Shown here piece by piece: positions 41,721 through 48,089 of a DNA stretch of 48,089 nucleotides (within the stretch, counting starts at the first letter, position 1; each line of letters begins with the position of its first letter). The DNA comes from an uncultured Clostridia bacterium (GTDB lineage: Bacteria; Bacillota; Clostridia; Christensenellales; Aristaeellaceae). A program made the translations under genes and the position numbers. The DNA is taken from contig CAMVHE010000017.1 of assembly GCA_947167215.1 (NCBI GenBank), positions 1 to 48,089 of the forward strand. The letters run 5' to 3'. The notes beneath the pieces were generated by a model. The model saw only the letters and a program-made list of their open reading frames with translations, was not told where the DNA came from and did not search any database.

Positions 41721-42155
41721 TCAAAGATTGCTGAGTTCCTCCGGATCCACCAGCTTGATCTGCTTTGCTGTCAGCTCCGCGGAAGCCTTTTTATGGTCAT
41801 TGACCCGGAAAATCATATATGCATTTTCCGCCTTCTTTCCTCCGAGGAAAGCATACATGTATTCCACGTTAATGCCGACCTTGGAGAGAATGCCGAGAAT
41901 CTTATGAAGGCCGCCGGGCACATCGGGGATGGCGACCGCAATGACGGAGCTCACTTTATGAACGAACCCCGCATCTTTCAGTACCGTGCTTGTCTTGTAA
42001 ACATCATCCACGATGATTCTGGCAATGCCAAAATCGCTGGCCTCGGCCAGGGAAAAGGCACGCATATCAATGTTATTCTCCGCCAGCACCTGAGTCATGG
42101 ACTCAAGCGCGCCGGGCTTGTTCTCAAGAAAGACCGATATCTGCTTTACGCTCAT
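41721..42155 (-). CDS. Tandem ACT domain protein of the ior operon
   Basis: 144 residues with two ACT modules: VKQISVFLENKPGALESMTQ at the start and IPDVPGGLHKILGILSKVGI near residue 75. Such proteins beside paaK and ior genes are common in anaerobes and probably sense an aromatic amino acid. AAGGAGG lies 8 bases upstream. It is the last gene of the operon, 12 bases after paaK. Confidence 0.85.
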   Translation of the reverse strand: MSVKQISVFLENKPGALESMTQVLAENNIDMRAFSLAEASDFGIARIIVDDVYKTSTVLKDAGFVHKVSSVIAVAIPDVPGGLHKILGILSKVGINVEYMYAFLGGKKAENAYMIFRVNDHKKASAELTAKQIKLVDPEELSNL

Positions 42156-42167
42156 GATTCTCCCTCC

Positions 42168-43469
42168 TTAAATCTTGCGCTTATCAATAACACGGACGGC
42201 TTTTCCTTCACTGCGGACAATGGACTTGGGCGCCACCAGGGTAACCTTTGCAGTCAGGCCAAGCATCGCACGGAGACCATCCACCAGATCCTTCTGCCTT
42301 GCCGTGATCTCGCCCATGTTGTCGGTGAACATTTCGGGAGTCATTTCCACATGGATATCCAGCGTGTCCGTGTTGTTCACGCGGTCCACCAGAATCTGGT
42401 AATTCACCGGATAGCCCTTATTGAGAAGCACCGTTTCGATCTGGGACGGGAAGACATTGACGCCGCGGATAATAAGCATGTCATCCGTACGCCCGCGGGG
42501 CTTGGTCATCTTCACATGCGTCCGGCCGCAGGAGCATTTTTCCCGGCTGAGGACACAGATGTCCCTGGTGCGGTAGCGGATCAGCGGGAAGGCCTTTTTC
42601 GTCAGCGACGTAAAGACCAGTTCTCCCTGTGTTCCGTCCGGCAGCACTTCTCCGGTCACGGGATCGATGATTTCCGCAATGAAATGGTCCTCATTGATGT
42701 GCATGCCATTCTGAGCAGAACACTCAAAGGCAACACCCGGGCCGCTCAGCTCCGTCAGACCGTAGATATCATAGGCCTTGATTCCCAGCGTCTCCTCAAT
42801 GCTGTGCCGCATCTCCTCCGACCAGGCTTCCGCACCGAAGATTCCCGCCTTCAGCGGAATCTGGTCCGGGGTCAGCCCCATCTCTTTCATCGTTTCACCG
42901 ATATAGGCCGCATAGCTGGGCGTACAGCACAGAATGGTAGCATTCAGGTCCCGGATGAACATGATCTGTCTCTCCGTATTGCCGGAGGACGTAGGAATGG
43001 TCAGACATCCCACCTTGTGGCTTCCGCCGTTGAGCCCGGGGCCGCCGGTAAACAGGCCGTAGCCATAGGAAATCTGGCACACATCCTCATTGGTTCCACC
43101 CGCGGCAGTGATGGCGCGGGCGCAGCAGTCCTCCCACAGGTCAATATCTGCCTGGGTATAGAACGCCACAACACGCTTTCCGGTCGTGCCGCTGGTTGAC
43201 TGAATGCGGACACAGTCCTTGAGAGGGGCACCAAGCAAACCATACGGATAGGCAATCCGCAAATCCTCCTTGGAGAGGAACGGCAGCTTGCATAAGTCTG
43301 CAGTGGAATGGATATCGTCGGGTGTAAGGCCCTTCTCTTCCATCTTCTTTCGATAGTACGGGACATTCTCCCATACATGCCTGACCTGCTTTACGAGGCG
43401 TTCATCCTGCAGTGCAAGGATCTCCTGGCGCGATGCCGTTTCGATTTCCGGCTGATAATATCTCTCCAT
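42168..43469 (-). CDS. paaK: Phenylacetate-CoA ligase (aryl-CoA ligase)
   Basis: 433 residues, normal for PaaK. Seen: the AMP-binding P-loop QSTSGTTGKRVVAFYT, YGLTELSGPGVAFEC, RYRTRDICVL and GRTDDMLIIRGVNVFPSQI, and a C-terminal domain ending SEGKAVRVIDKRKI. In fermenting anaerobes it runs backwards: aryl-acetyl-CoA from indolepyruvate oxidoreductase is cleaved to aryl-acetate, with formation of ATP. GGAAAGG lies upstream. It follows iorB by 30 bases and precedes the ACT gene by 12. Confidence 0.92.
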   Translation of the reverse strand: MERYYQPEIETASRQEILALQDERLVKQVRHVWENVPYYRKKMEEKGLTPDDIHSTADLCKLPFLSKEDLRIAYPYGLLGAPLKDCVRIQSTSGTTGKRVVAFYTQADIDLWEDCCARAITAAGGTNEDVCQISYGYGLFTGGPGLNGGSHKVGCLTIPTSSGNTERQIMFIRDLNATILCCTPSYAAYIGETMKEMGLTPDQIPLKAGIFGAEAWSEEMRHSIEETLGIKAYDIYGLTELSGPGVAFECSAQNGMHINEDHFIAEIIDPVTGEVLPDGTQGELVFTSLTKKAFPLIRYRTRDICVLSREKCSCGRTHVKMTKPRGRTDDMLIIRGVNVFPSQIETVLLNKGYPVNYQILVDRVNNTDTLDIHVEMTPEMFTDNMGEITARQKDLVDGLRAMLGLTAKVTLVAPKSIVRSEGKAVRVIDKRKI

Positions 43470-43499
43470 TGCGCATCATCCTTTCCGTATTATTTGGCA

Positions 43500-44072
43500 T
43501 TATGCATTTTTGCCAAGGGCAAATGCTTTCTGGTTCAGCTCCAGGAAACGTGCCGGCACGCAGGCGCTCAGCGCTTTCTGCCAGGCCTCTTCCGGGAGAT
43601 CGAAGTAATGAGACAGCCGCCCCATCAGAACAATATTGACCGCCTTGGTGCTGCCGGCCTTCTCCGCCAGCGACAGACAGTCCAGTGCATCCACTTTTGC
43701 CCCGGTGGCGCGCATTTTCGCCACCAGGTCCTCCGGGTACGTCATGGCACCCGTCACCACCGGCATGGGGTCAATCTGCTGGGTCGACGTCACAATCTGC
43801 CCGCCCGGCTTCAGGAACGGAAGCCACCGTGCGGCCTCCAGCACCTCGAAGGAAACGATAAAATCCGCCTCTCCCCGGTCAATGACGGGAGACGCTACCC
43901 GATCGCCATAGCGGACATAGGTAACCACGCTTCCGCCCCGCTGGGACATGCCGTGAACCTCAGAGACCTTTACATCGTATCCCTGTTCCATCAGCAGCCT
44001 GCCCAGCAGCTTGCTGGCCAGCAGGCTTCCCTGCCCGCCGACGCCGACAATCATGATATTCTTGGTTTCCAT
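43500..44072 (-). CDS. iorB: Indolepyruvate oxidoreductase subunit beta
   Basis: About 190 residues, the gamma-type catalytic subunit of the two-subunit enzyme. Seen: KNIMIVGVGGQGSLLASKLLG at the start, VHGMSQRGGSVVTYVR, and the PKAVN-like SKAVNIVLMGRLS-style stretch near residue 125 (STKAVNIVLMGRLSHYF). I choose ATG 44072, which lies about 7 bases from GGAGG; the ATG at 44078 is only one base away from it, though that one overlaps the iorA stop as ATGA. It pairs with iorA. Confidence 0.9.
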   Translation of the reverse strand: METKNIMIVGVGGQGSLLASKLLGRLLMEQGYDVKVSEVHGMSQRGGSVVTYVRYGDRVASPVIDRGEADFIVSFEVLEAARWLPFLKPGGQIVTSTQQIDPMPVVTGAMTYPEDLVAKMRATGAKVDALDCLSLAEKAGSTKAVNIVLMGRLSHYFDLPEEAWQKALSACVPARFLELNQKAFALGKNA

Positions 44073-44074
44073 GC

Positions 44075-45820
44075 TCATTCCTCCCTCTGGGTGCTCTCAA
44101 AGGCGTCCACCCGGCAAAGCTGTGAGCAGACACCACAGCCCACGCAAAGGGTAGCATCCACATGCGCCTTGCCTTCCCGCATGGAGATGGCAGGACAGCC
44201 GATGCGCATGCAGGACTTGCAGCCCACGCAGCGGTCGGTGTTTACCCGGAGCGGCGCTTTGTGCTTAACGTATTTGAGCAGTGCACAGGGCCTTCTGGAA
44301 ATAATGACGCTCGGCTCTTCTGCCGCCATCTCTTCCTTGACGACCCGGTCTGTCTCTGCCAGATCATACGGATCCACGACCCGCACCCGGTTGATGCCCA
44401 TGGCACGGCAGAGCTGTTCTAGATCAATCTTTCCCGCCGGATCTCCCTTGATGTTATAACCGGTGGTCGGATTCTGCTGGTGTCCCGTCATTCCGGTAAT
44501 GGAATTGTCCAGGATAATCACGGTGGAGTTGGACTGGTTGTATGCGATATTTGCCAGTCCCGTCATGCCTGAATGCATGAAGGTGGAGTCTCCGATGACT
44601 GCCACTGTCTTCTTCTCACTCTCTGCCCCCAGTGCCTTGTTATAACCGTGAATGCTGCTTACGCTGGCTCCCATGCACAGGGTCATCTCAATGGAGGAAA
44701 GGGGCGCAACCGCTCCCAGCGTGTAGCATCCGATATCTCCCAGCACCGTCGCATGGTTGCGGTTGAGGGTGTAGAAGAGTCCTCTGTGAGGGCAGCCGGC
44801 ACACATGACCGGGGGTCTCGGAGGAATGACATCGGACAGGGCCTCTCCCACGGCATGCTCCACGCCGAAGGCTTTCGCCACAATGGTCTGATTCAGTTCT
44901 CCGGTAACCGGGAACAGTGCTTTTCCTGTCACGTCCAGTCCCATTGCCCTGCAATGCTCTTCGATAAACGGATCCAGTTCCTCCACAACATAAAGCTTAT
45001 CCACGGAAGACGCAAAGTCCCGGATCTTTCCGTCCGGCATCGGCCAGATCATTCCCAGTTTCAGTACCGGGTACTTGTCCCCGCAGACTTCCTTCACATA
45101 CTGGTAGCTGGTGGACGACGTGATGATGCCGATGCTGTGATCCGTTCCCTCCTCCACGCGGTTCAGGGGGCTCTGCTCTGCAAACTCCGTCAGCTTCCGG
45201 GTCCTTTCTTCCACCACCGGATGACGGCGGATGGCATTACCCGGCATCATGACATACTTGGCAATGTTTTTCTCGTACTGCTTTACCGGCGGCACTACGC
45301 GCTCCGCGGTTTCCACCAGCGACTGCGAATGGGCAATCCGCGTGCACATCTTGAGCAATACCGGAGTATCAAAGGCCTCCGAAATCTCATAGGCTTCCTT
45401 GGCAAAGGCCAGTGCTTCTGCCGAGTCCGACGGCTCCAGCATGGGTATTTTTGCCGCCCGGGCATAATGTCTCGAATCCTGCTCATTCTGAGAGGAATGC
45501 ATTCCCGGGTCATCCGCAACCGCAATGACCATGCCGGCATTTACGCCGGTATAGGAAACCGTAAAGAGCGGGTCTGCAGCCACGTTAAGACCGACATGCT
45601 TCATCCCGCAGAAGCTTCGTTTTCCTGCCAGACTGGCACCGAAGGCAACCTCCATTGCCACCTTCTCATTCGGCGCCCACTCGCAGTAGATTTCATCGTA
45701 TTTGGCTGCCTCCTCCGTAATTTCCGTGCTGGGTGTGCCCGGATAACTGGAGGCCACACTGCAGCCCGCCTCATACAGGCCGCGTGCGGCAGCGACATTG
45801 CCAAGCATCAGCTGTTTCAT
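44075..45820 (-). CDS. iorA: Indolepyruvate ferredoxin oxidoreductase subunit alpha
   Basis: About 581 residues from ATG 45820 (GGGAGG 5 bases upstream). It oxidatively decarboxylates aryl-pyruvates from Trp, Tyr or Phe to aryl-acetyl-CoA, reducing ferredoxin. Seen: an N-terminal pyrimidine-binding domain with EWAPNEKVAMEVAFGAS, GDIGCYTLG and GDSTFMHSGMTGLANIAYNQ followed by DNSITGMTGHQ for thiamine diphosphate, and two C-terminal [4Fe-4S] motifs, CVGCKSCMRIGCP and CVGCGVCSQLC. Length is slightly shorter than usual. It follows the TrpR-like regulator by 20 bases. Confidence 0.95.
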   Translation of the reverse strand: MKQLMLGNVAAARGLYEAGCSVASSYPGTPSTEITEEAAKYDEIYCEWAPNEKVAMEVAFGASLAGKRSFCGMKHVGLNVAADPLFTVSYTGVNAGMVIAVADDPGMHSSQNEQDSRHYARAAKIPMLEPSDSAEALAFAKEAYEISEAFDTPVLLKMCTRIAHSQSLVETAERVVPPVKQYEKNIAKYVMMPGNAIRRHPVVEERTRKLTEFAEQSPLNRVEEGTDHSIGIITSSTSYQYVKEVCGDKYPVLKLGMIWPMPDGKIRDFASSVDKLYVVEELDPFIEEHCRAMGLDVTGKALFPVTGELNQTIVAKAFGVEHAVGEALSDVIPPRPPVMCAGCPHRGLFYTLNRNHATVLGDIGCYTLGAVAPLSSIEMTLCMGASVSSIHGYNKALGAESEKKTVAVIGDSTFMHSGMTGLANIAYNQSNSTVIILDNSITGMTGHQQNPTTGYNIKGDPAGKIDLEQLCRAMGINRVRVVDPYDLAETDRVVKEEMAAEEPSVIISRRPCALLKYVKHKAPLRVNTDRCVGCKSCMRIGCPAISMREGKAHVDATLCVGCGVCSQLCRVDAFESTQREE

Positions 45821-45840
45821 GTTTTCCTCCCTGTTGTTCA

Positions 45841-46161
45841 TCAACCGATCGAATCCGGCTTTTCTTCCGCTTTCCCGATCCGGTAAATAACTTCTTTCAT
45901 GGCTCCGTTCTGTTCATATTCGAGAATATTACGGCGTACCCTGCTGATGGTTGCGCTGCTTGCTCCCGTTGCTCCCAGAATATCGGCATAAACCTTATCC
46001 TGAAGCAGATAGACAGCGACATCAAAGCGCTGTTCCATGCTCCGAAGCTCCGTAGGCGTACAAAGGTCATCAAAAAACCGGCAGCATTCATCCATGTCCT
46101 TCAGGGCAAGGATAGCCTCATACATTCCCATGCTGCGTTCTTTCTTTGTTTTACGGGGCAT
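45841..46161 (-). CDS. TrpR-like YerC/YecD family DNA-binding protein
   Basis: 106 residues from ATG 46161 (GAAAGGAAGGG upstream). Seen: a helical N-terminus (MYEAILALKDMDECCRFFDD), LCTPTELRSMEQRFDVAVYL and a helix-turn-helix reading GATGASSATISRVRRN, the TrpR/YerC signature. In Bacillota such proteins are small repressors of uncertain targets. As the first gene of the ior/paaK operon it is a candidate regulator of aromatic amino acid fermentation, possibly of its own promoter. An upstream frame extends to 46233, but the SD and family start favour 46161. Confidence 0.88.
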   Translation of the reverse strand: MPRKTKKERSMGMYEAILALKDMDECCRFFDDLCTPTELRSMEQRFDVAVYLLQDKVYADILGATGASSATISRVRRNILEYEQNGAMKEVIYRIGKAEEKPDSIG

Positions 46162-46226
46162 TCTTTTCCCTTCCTTTCTGCACAAAACAAAAAAATAACA
46201 TCTTCGGATTTCCGTTCTTTTACATA

Positions 46227-46241
46227 TTACCACATTAAAGC
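46227..46241 (-). promoter_or_regulatory. Candidate operator in the ior operon promoter
   Basis: On the minus strand, GCTTTAATGTGGTAA matches 13 of 15 bases of the box at the divergent acyl-CoA synthetase promoter (GCTTTAATGCGTTAA). It overlaps a likely -10 (TAATAT, 46224-46229) of the ior operon. The -35 is weak. Confidence 0.45.
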
Positions 46242-46289
46242 AAAAAAGAAAACTGTTATTTTACCCCCTGATGAATTTCATTTTAGGGC

Positions 46290-46344
46290 TTGACAAAGCG
46301 GTCCACATCATGTATCATTGCTTTAATGCGTTAAAACAATAAAG
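46290..46344 (+). promoter_or_regulatory. Acyl-CoA synthetase promoter with shared operator box
   Basis: TTGACA (46290-46295), 17 bases, then TATCAT (46313-46318). The 25-base box 46320-46344 carries a TTTAATGCGTTAAA core (46322-46335), an almost perfect dyad placed over the start of transcription. It matches the symporter box at 7959-7983 in 22 of 25 bases. The downstream leader, with CAATAAAG and a GCAG-AAAGGA tail, is also shared. Confidence 0.7.
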
Positions 46345-46375
46345 CGATTCTTTTTCGCAGGAAAGGATGTCTGAA

Positions 46376-48010
46376 ATGCCTATTACAGACTTGCTGGAGC
46401 GCAACAGAAAGCTCTATGGTCATGAAGTTGCTCTGGTGGAAATCAACCCTGCCGTTCAGGAGGGGCCGAGAATAACCTGGCGTGAATATGCCCTGGTTCA
46501 GCCCACTTCCTCTACCCCATACCGTCGTGAGATTACCTGGTCTGTCTTTGATGAAAAAGCAAACCGCGTTGCCAATCTCCTGCTTTCCCGCGGCATCCAG
46601 AAAGGTCAGAAAGTGGCCATTCTGCTGATGAACTGCCTCGAGTGGCTTCCCATCTACTTCGGTATTCTGAAATCCGGAGCCATCGCGGTTCCGCTGAACT
46701 TCCGCTATACTGCGGATGAAATTGAATACTGTGTAAAGCTTGCAGATGCAGATATTCTCTTTTTCGGTCCGGAGTTCATCGGACGTGTGGAGGATATTGT
46801 TCCCCATATCGGCTCCGAGCGTGCGCTTTTCTTTGTGGGAGACAACTGCCCCTCCTTTGCGGAAAGCTATCATGAAGCCGTTGCCAACTGCTCTTCTTCC
46901 GCTCCGAAGGTGCTGATTGAGGATACTGATGAAGCGGCAATCTACTATTCTTCCGGAACCACCGGTTTCCCCAAGGCCATCCTGCTGGATCACACTGCAC
47001 TCCTGCAGAGCGCACGCATGGAGGCCGCACATCATCTGACCACGCATGATGATGTATTCCTCTGCATTCCCCCGCTGTATCACACCGGAGCGAAGATGCA
47101 CTGGTTCGGCTCTCTCTATACCGGAAGCAAGGCTGTCCTGCTCAAAGGCAACTCGCCGAAGGCTATCTTTGACACGGTCTCCTGGGAGCGGTGCACCATC
47201 GTATGGCTGCTGGTGCCCTGGTGCCAGGATATCCTGACCGCTCTGGACCGCGGCGAACTGCGCATGGAAGATTATCAGCTCTCCCAGTGGCGCCTCATGC
47301 ACATCGGTGCCCAGCCGGTTCCGCCTTCTCTCATCAAGCACTGGATGCAGTATTTCCCGAACCACAAATATGACACCAACTATGGCCTTTCCGAATCCAC
47401 CGGCCCCGGCTGCGTCCACCTGGGAATTGACAATATCCATAAGGTGGGTGCCATCGGAGTTCCAGGCCTTGGATGGAAATGCAAGATTGTGGATGAAAAC
47501 GATCATCCGGTCAAGCAGGGAGACGTCGGCGAGCTCTGCGTGAAAGGACCCGGCGTTATGCGCTGTTACTATCACGATGAAAAAGCTACCAGGGAGGTTC
47601 TCATCGACAACTGGCTGCATACCGGAGACATGGCCATGCAGGATCCGGACGGCTTCATATTCCTGGTAGACCGCAAGAAAGATGTTATCATCACAGGTGG
47701 TGAAAACCTTTATCCTGTCCAGATCGAGGATTTCCTGACTGCCTTCCCGAAGGTGCAGGATGTGGCTGTCATCGGTCTGCCGGACAAACGTCTGGGCGAA
47801 ATTGCTGCAGCAATCATCCAGATCAAGCCGGATATGACCTGTACAGAAGAAGAGATCAATGAGTACTGCATGGCACTGCCCCGCTACAAGCGCCCGCGCA
47901 AGATCATCTTCGCTGACGTTCCCCGCAATCCAACGGGAAAAATCGAAAAGCCCAAGCTGCGGGAGAAATACTGTGGCGTCCGTCTCGTGGAGGCACAGAA
48001 CAAGGCATAA
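46376..48010 (+). CDS. AMP-dependent acyl-CoA synthetase
   Basis: About 544 residues from ATG 46376; AGGAAAGG lies 9 bases upstream, whereas the ATG at 46367 is too close to it. ANL superfamily: the P-loop YYSSGTTGFPKAILLDHTAL near residue 185, NYGLSESTGPGCVHLG, LHTGDMAMQDPDGFIFLVDRKKDVIITGG (A8 hinge region), and the C-terminal catalytic lysine in NPTGKIEKPKL. It activates a carboxylic acid to its CoA thioester; substrate unknown, with medium-chain, carnitine-type or aryl acids possible. It is divergent from the ior operon and shares a promoter box with the symporter gene at 8.0 kb, hinting at related substrates. Confidence 0.92.
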   Translation: MPITDLLERNRKLYGHEVALVEINPAVQEGPRITWREYALVQPTSSTPYRREITWSVFDEKANRVANLLLSRGIQKGQKVAILLMNCLEWLPIYFGILKSGAIAVPLNFRYTADEIEYCVKLADADILFFGPEFIGRVEDIVPHIGSERALFFVGDNCPSFAESYHEAVANCSSSAPKVLIEDTDEAAIYYSSGTTGFPKAILLDHTALLQSARMEAAHHLTTHDDVFLCIPPLYHTGAKMHWFGSLYTGSKAVLLKGNSPKAIFDTVSWERCTIVWLLVPWCQDILTALDRGELRMEDYQLSQWRLMHIGAQPVPPSLIKHWMQYFPNHKYDTNYGLSESTGPGCVHLGIDNIHKVGAIGVPGLGWKCKIVDENDHPVKQGDVGELCVKGPGVMRCYYHDEKATREVLIDNWLHTGDMAMQDPDGFIFLVDRKKDVIITGGENLYPVQIEDFLTAFPKVQDVAVIGLPDKRLGEIAAAIIQIKPDMTCTEEEINEYCMALPRYKRPRKIIFADVPRNPTGKIEKPKLREKYCGVRLVEAQNKA

Positions 48011-48089
48011 CGTCGAGATAGGAAGATTTTACAGATTTACTGTGAAACCCTCTTCAAATAAACCAAAAAAGGGCAGACTCCCCCTATGG

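Noticed and set aside
41394-43199. 601-residue plus-strand reading frame
   Set aside because: It lies antisense to paaK and the ACT gene, has no ribosome binding site and reads like a reverse-strand shadow rich in His, Arg and Gly.
46331-47620. 429-residue minus-strand reading frame
   Set aside because: Antisense to the acyl-CoA synthetase; no recognisable domain.
1-48089. CRISPR arrays, tRNA or rRNA genes, complete insertion sequences
   Set aside because: No regularly spaced repeats, cloverleaf-type sequence, rRNA core motif or transposase was recognised by eye on either strand.

Overview
The window (48,089 bases) reads as a chromosomal segment of an anaerobic, low-to-mid GC Bacillota of the Clostridia type. 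This rests on strong AGGAGG-type ribosome binding sites, YesM/YesN two-component regulation next to ABC sugar importers, a desulfoferrodoxin, a ferredoxin-dependent indolepyruvate oxidoreductase and GH13/GH29 glycosidases. No rRNA, tRNA, CRISPR array or intact insertion sequence was recognised. The species assignment is inference.

Layout. 1-2.0 kb: an AT-richer stretch with a two-gene AAA-ATPase/RloB-like pair under its own strong promoter, a candidate phage-defence module. 2.4-7.8 kb (minus strand): an ACT-domain protein, a small transaldolase/F6P aldolase, a TetM-like translational GTPase, an exported alpha-acetolactate decarboxylase and a secreted protein of unknown function. 8.0-10.4 kb: a sodium:solute symporter and a desulfoferrodoxin. 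10.7-12.5 kb: an alpha/beta hydrolase beside the decayed N-terminus of a KdpD-like sensor kinase, then a gene-poor stretch. 12.5-19.6 kb: a sugar ABC importer (two permeases and a binding protein) divergent from a YesM/YesN pair that probably controls it. 19.5-26.3 kb: a MATE pump, a TIM-barrel isomerase, a four-cupin and a two-cupin protein, all behind a perfect LacI-type operator, with a divergent LacI regulator and an EamA transporter. 26.5-29.3 kb: a cytoplasmic alpha-amylase and a LysR regulator. 29.3-41.3 kb: a long minus-strand carbohydrate locus: P-loop kinase, two LplB/LplC-type permeases, binding protein, isomerase, KDPG-type aldolase, 2-hydroxyacid dehydrogenase, GH29 alpha-L-fucosidase, FAD oxidoreductase, histidine phosphatase, MBL hydrolase and SGNH esterase. 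41.7-46.2 kb: an aryl-acid fermentation operon (TrpR-like regulator, iorA, iorB, paaK, ACT protein). 46.4-48.0 kb: a divergent acyl-CoA synthetase.

How the parts fit. The ABC/fucosidase locus can import an oligosaccharide, trim deoxy-sugar residues and process sugar acids through dehydrogenase and aldolase steps. The ior/paaK operon oxidises aryl-pyruvates to aryl-acetyl-CoA and then to aryl-acetate with ATP recovery. The most unexpected signal is a shared 25-base promoter box, core TTTAATGCGTTAAA, at the start regions of two genes 38 kb apart: the symporter (8.0 kb) and the acyl-CoA synthetase (46.4 kb). A 13-of-15 match also lies in the divergent ior promoter. This suggests a small regulon joining carboxylate uptake, CoA activation and aryl-acid metabolism.
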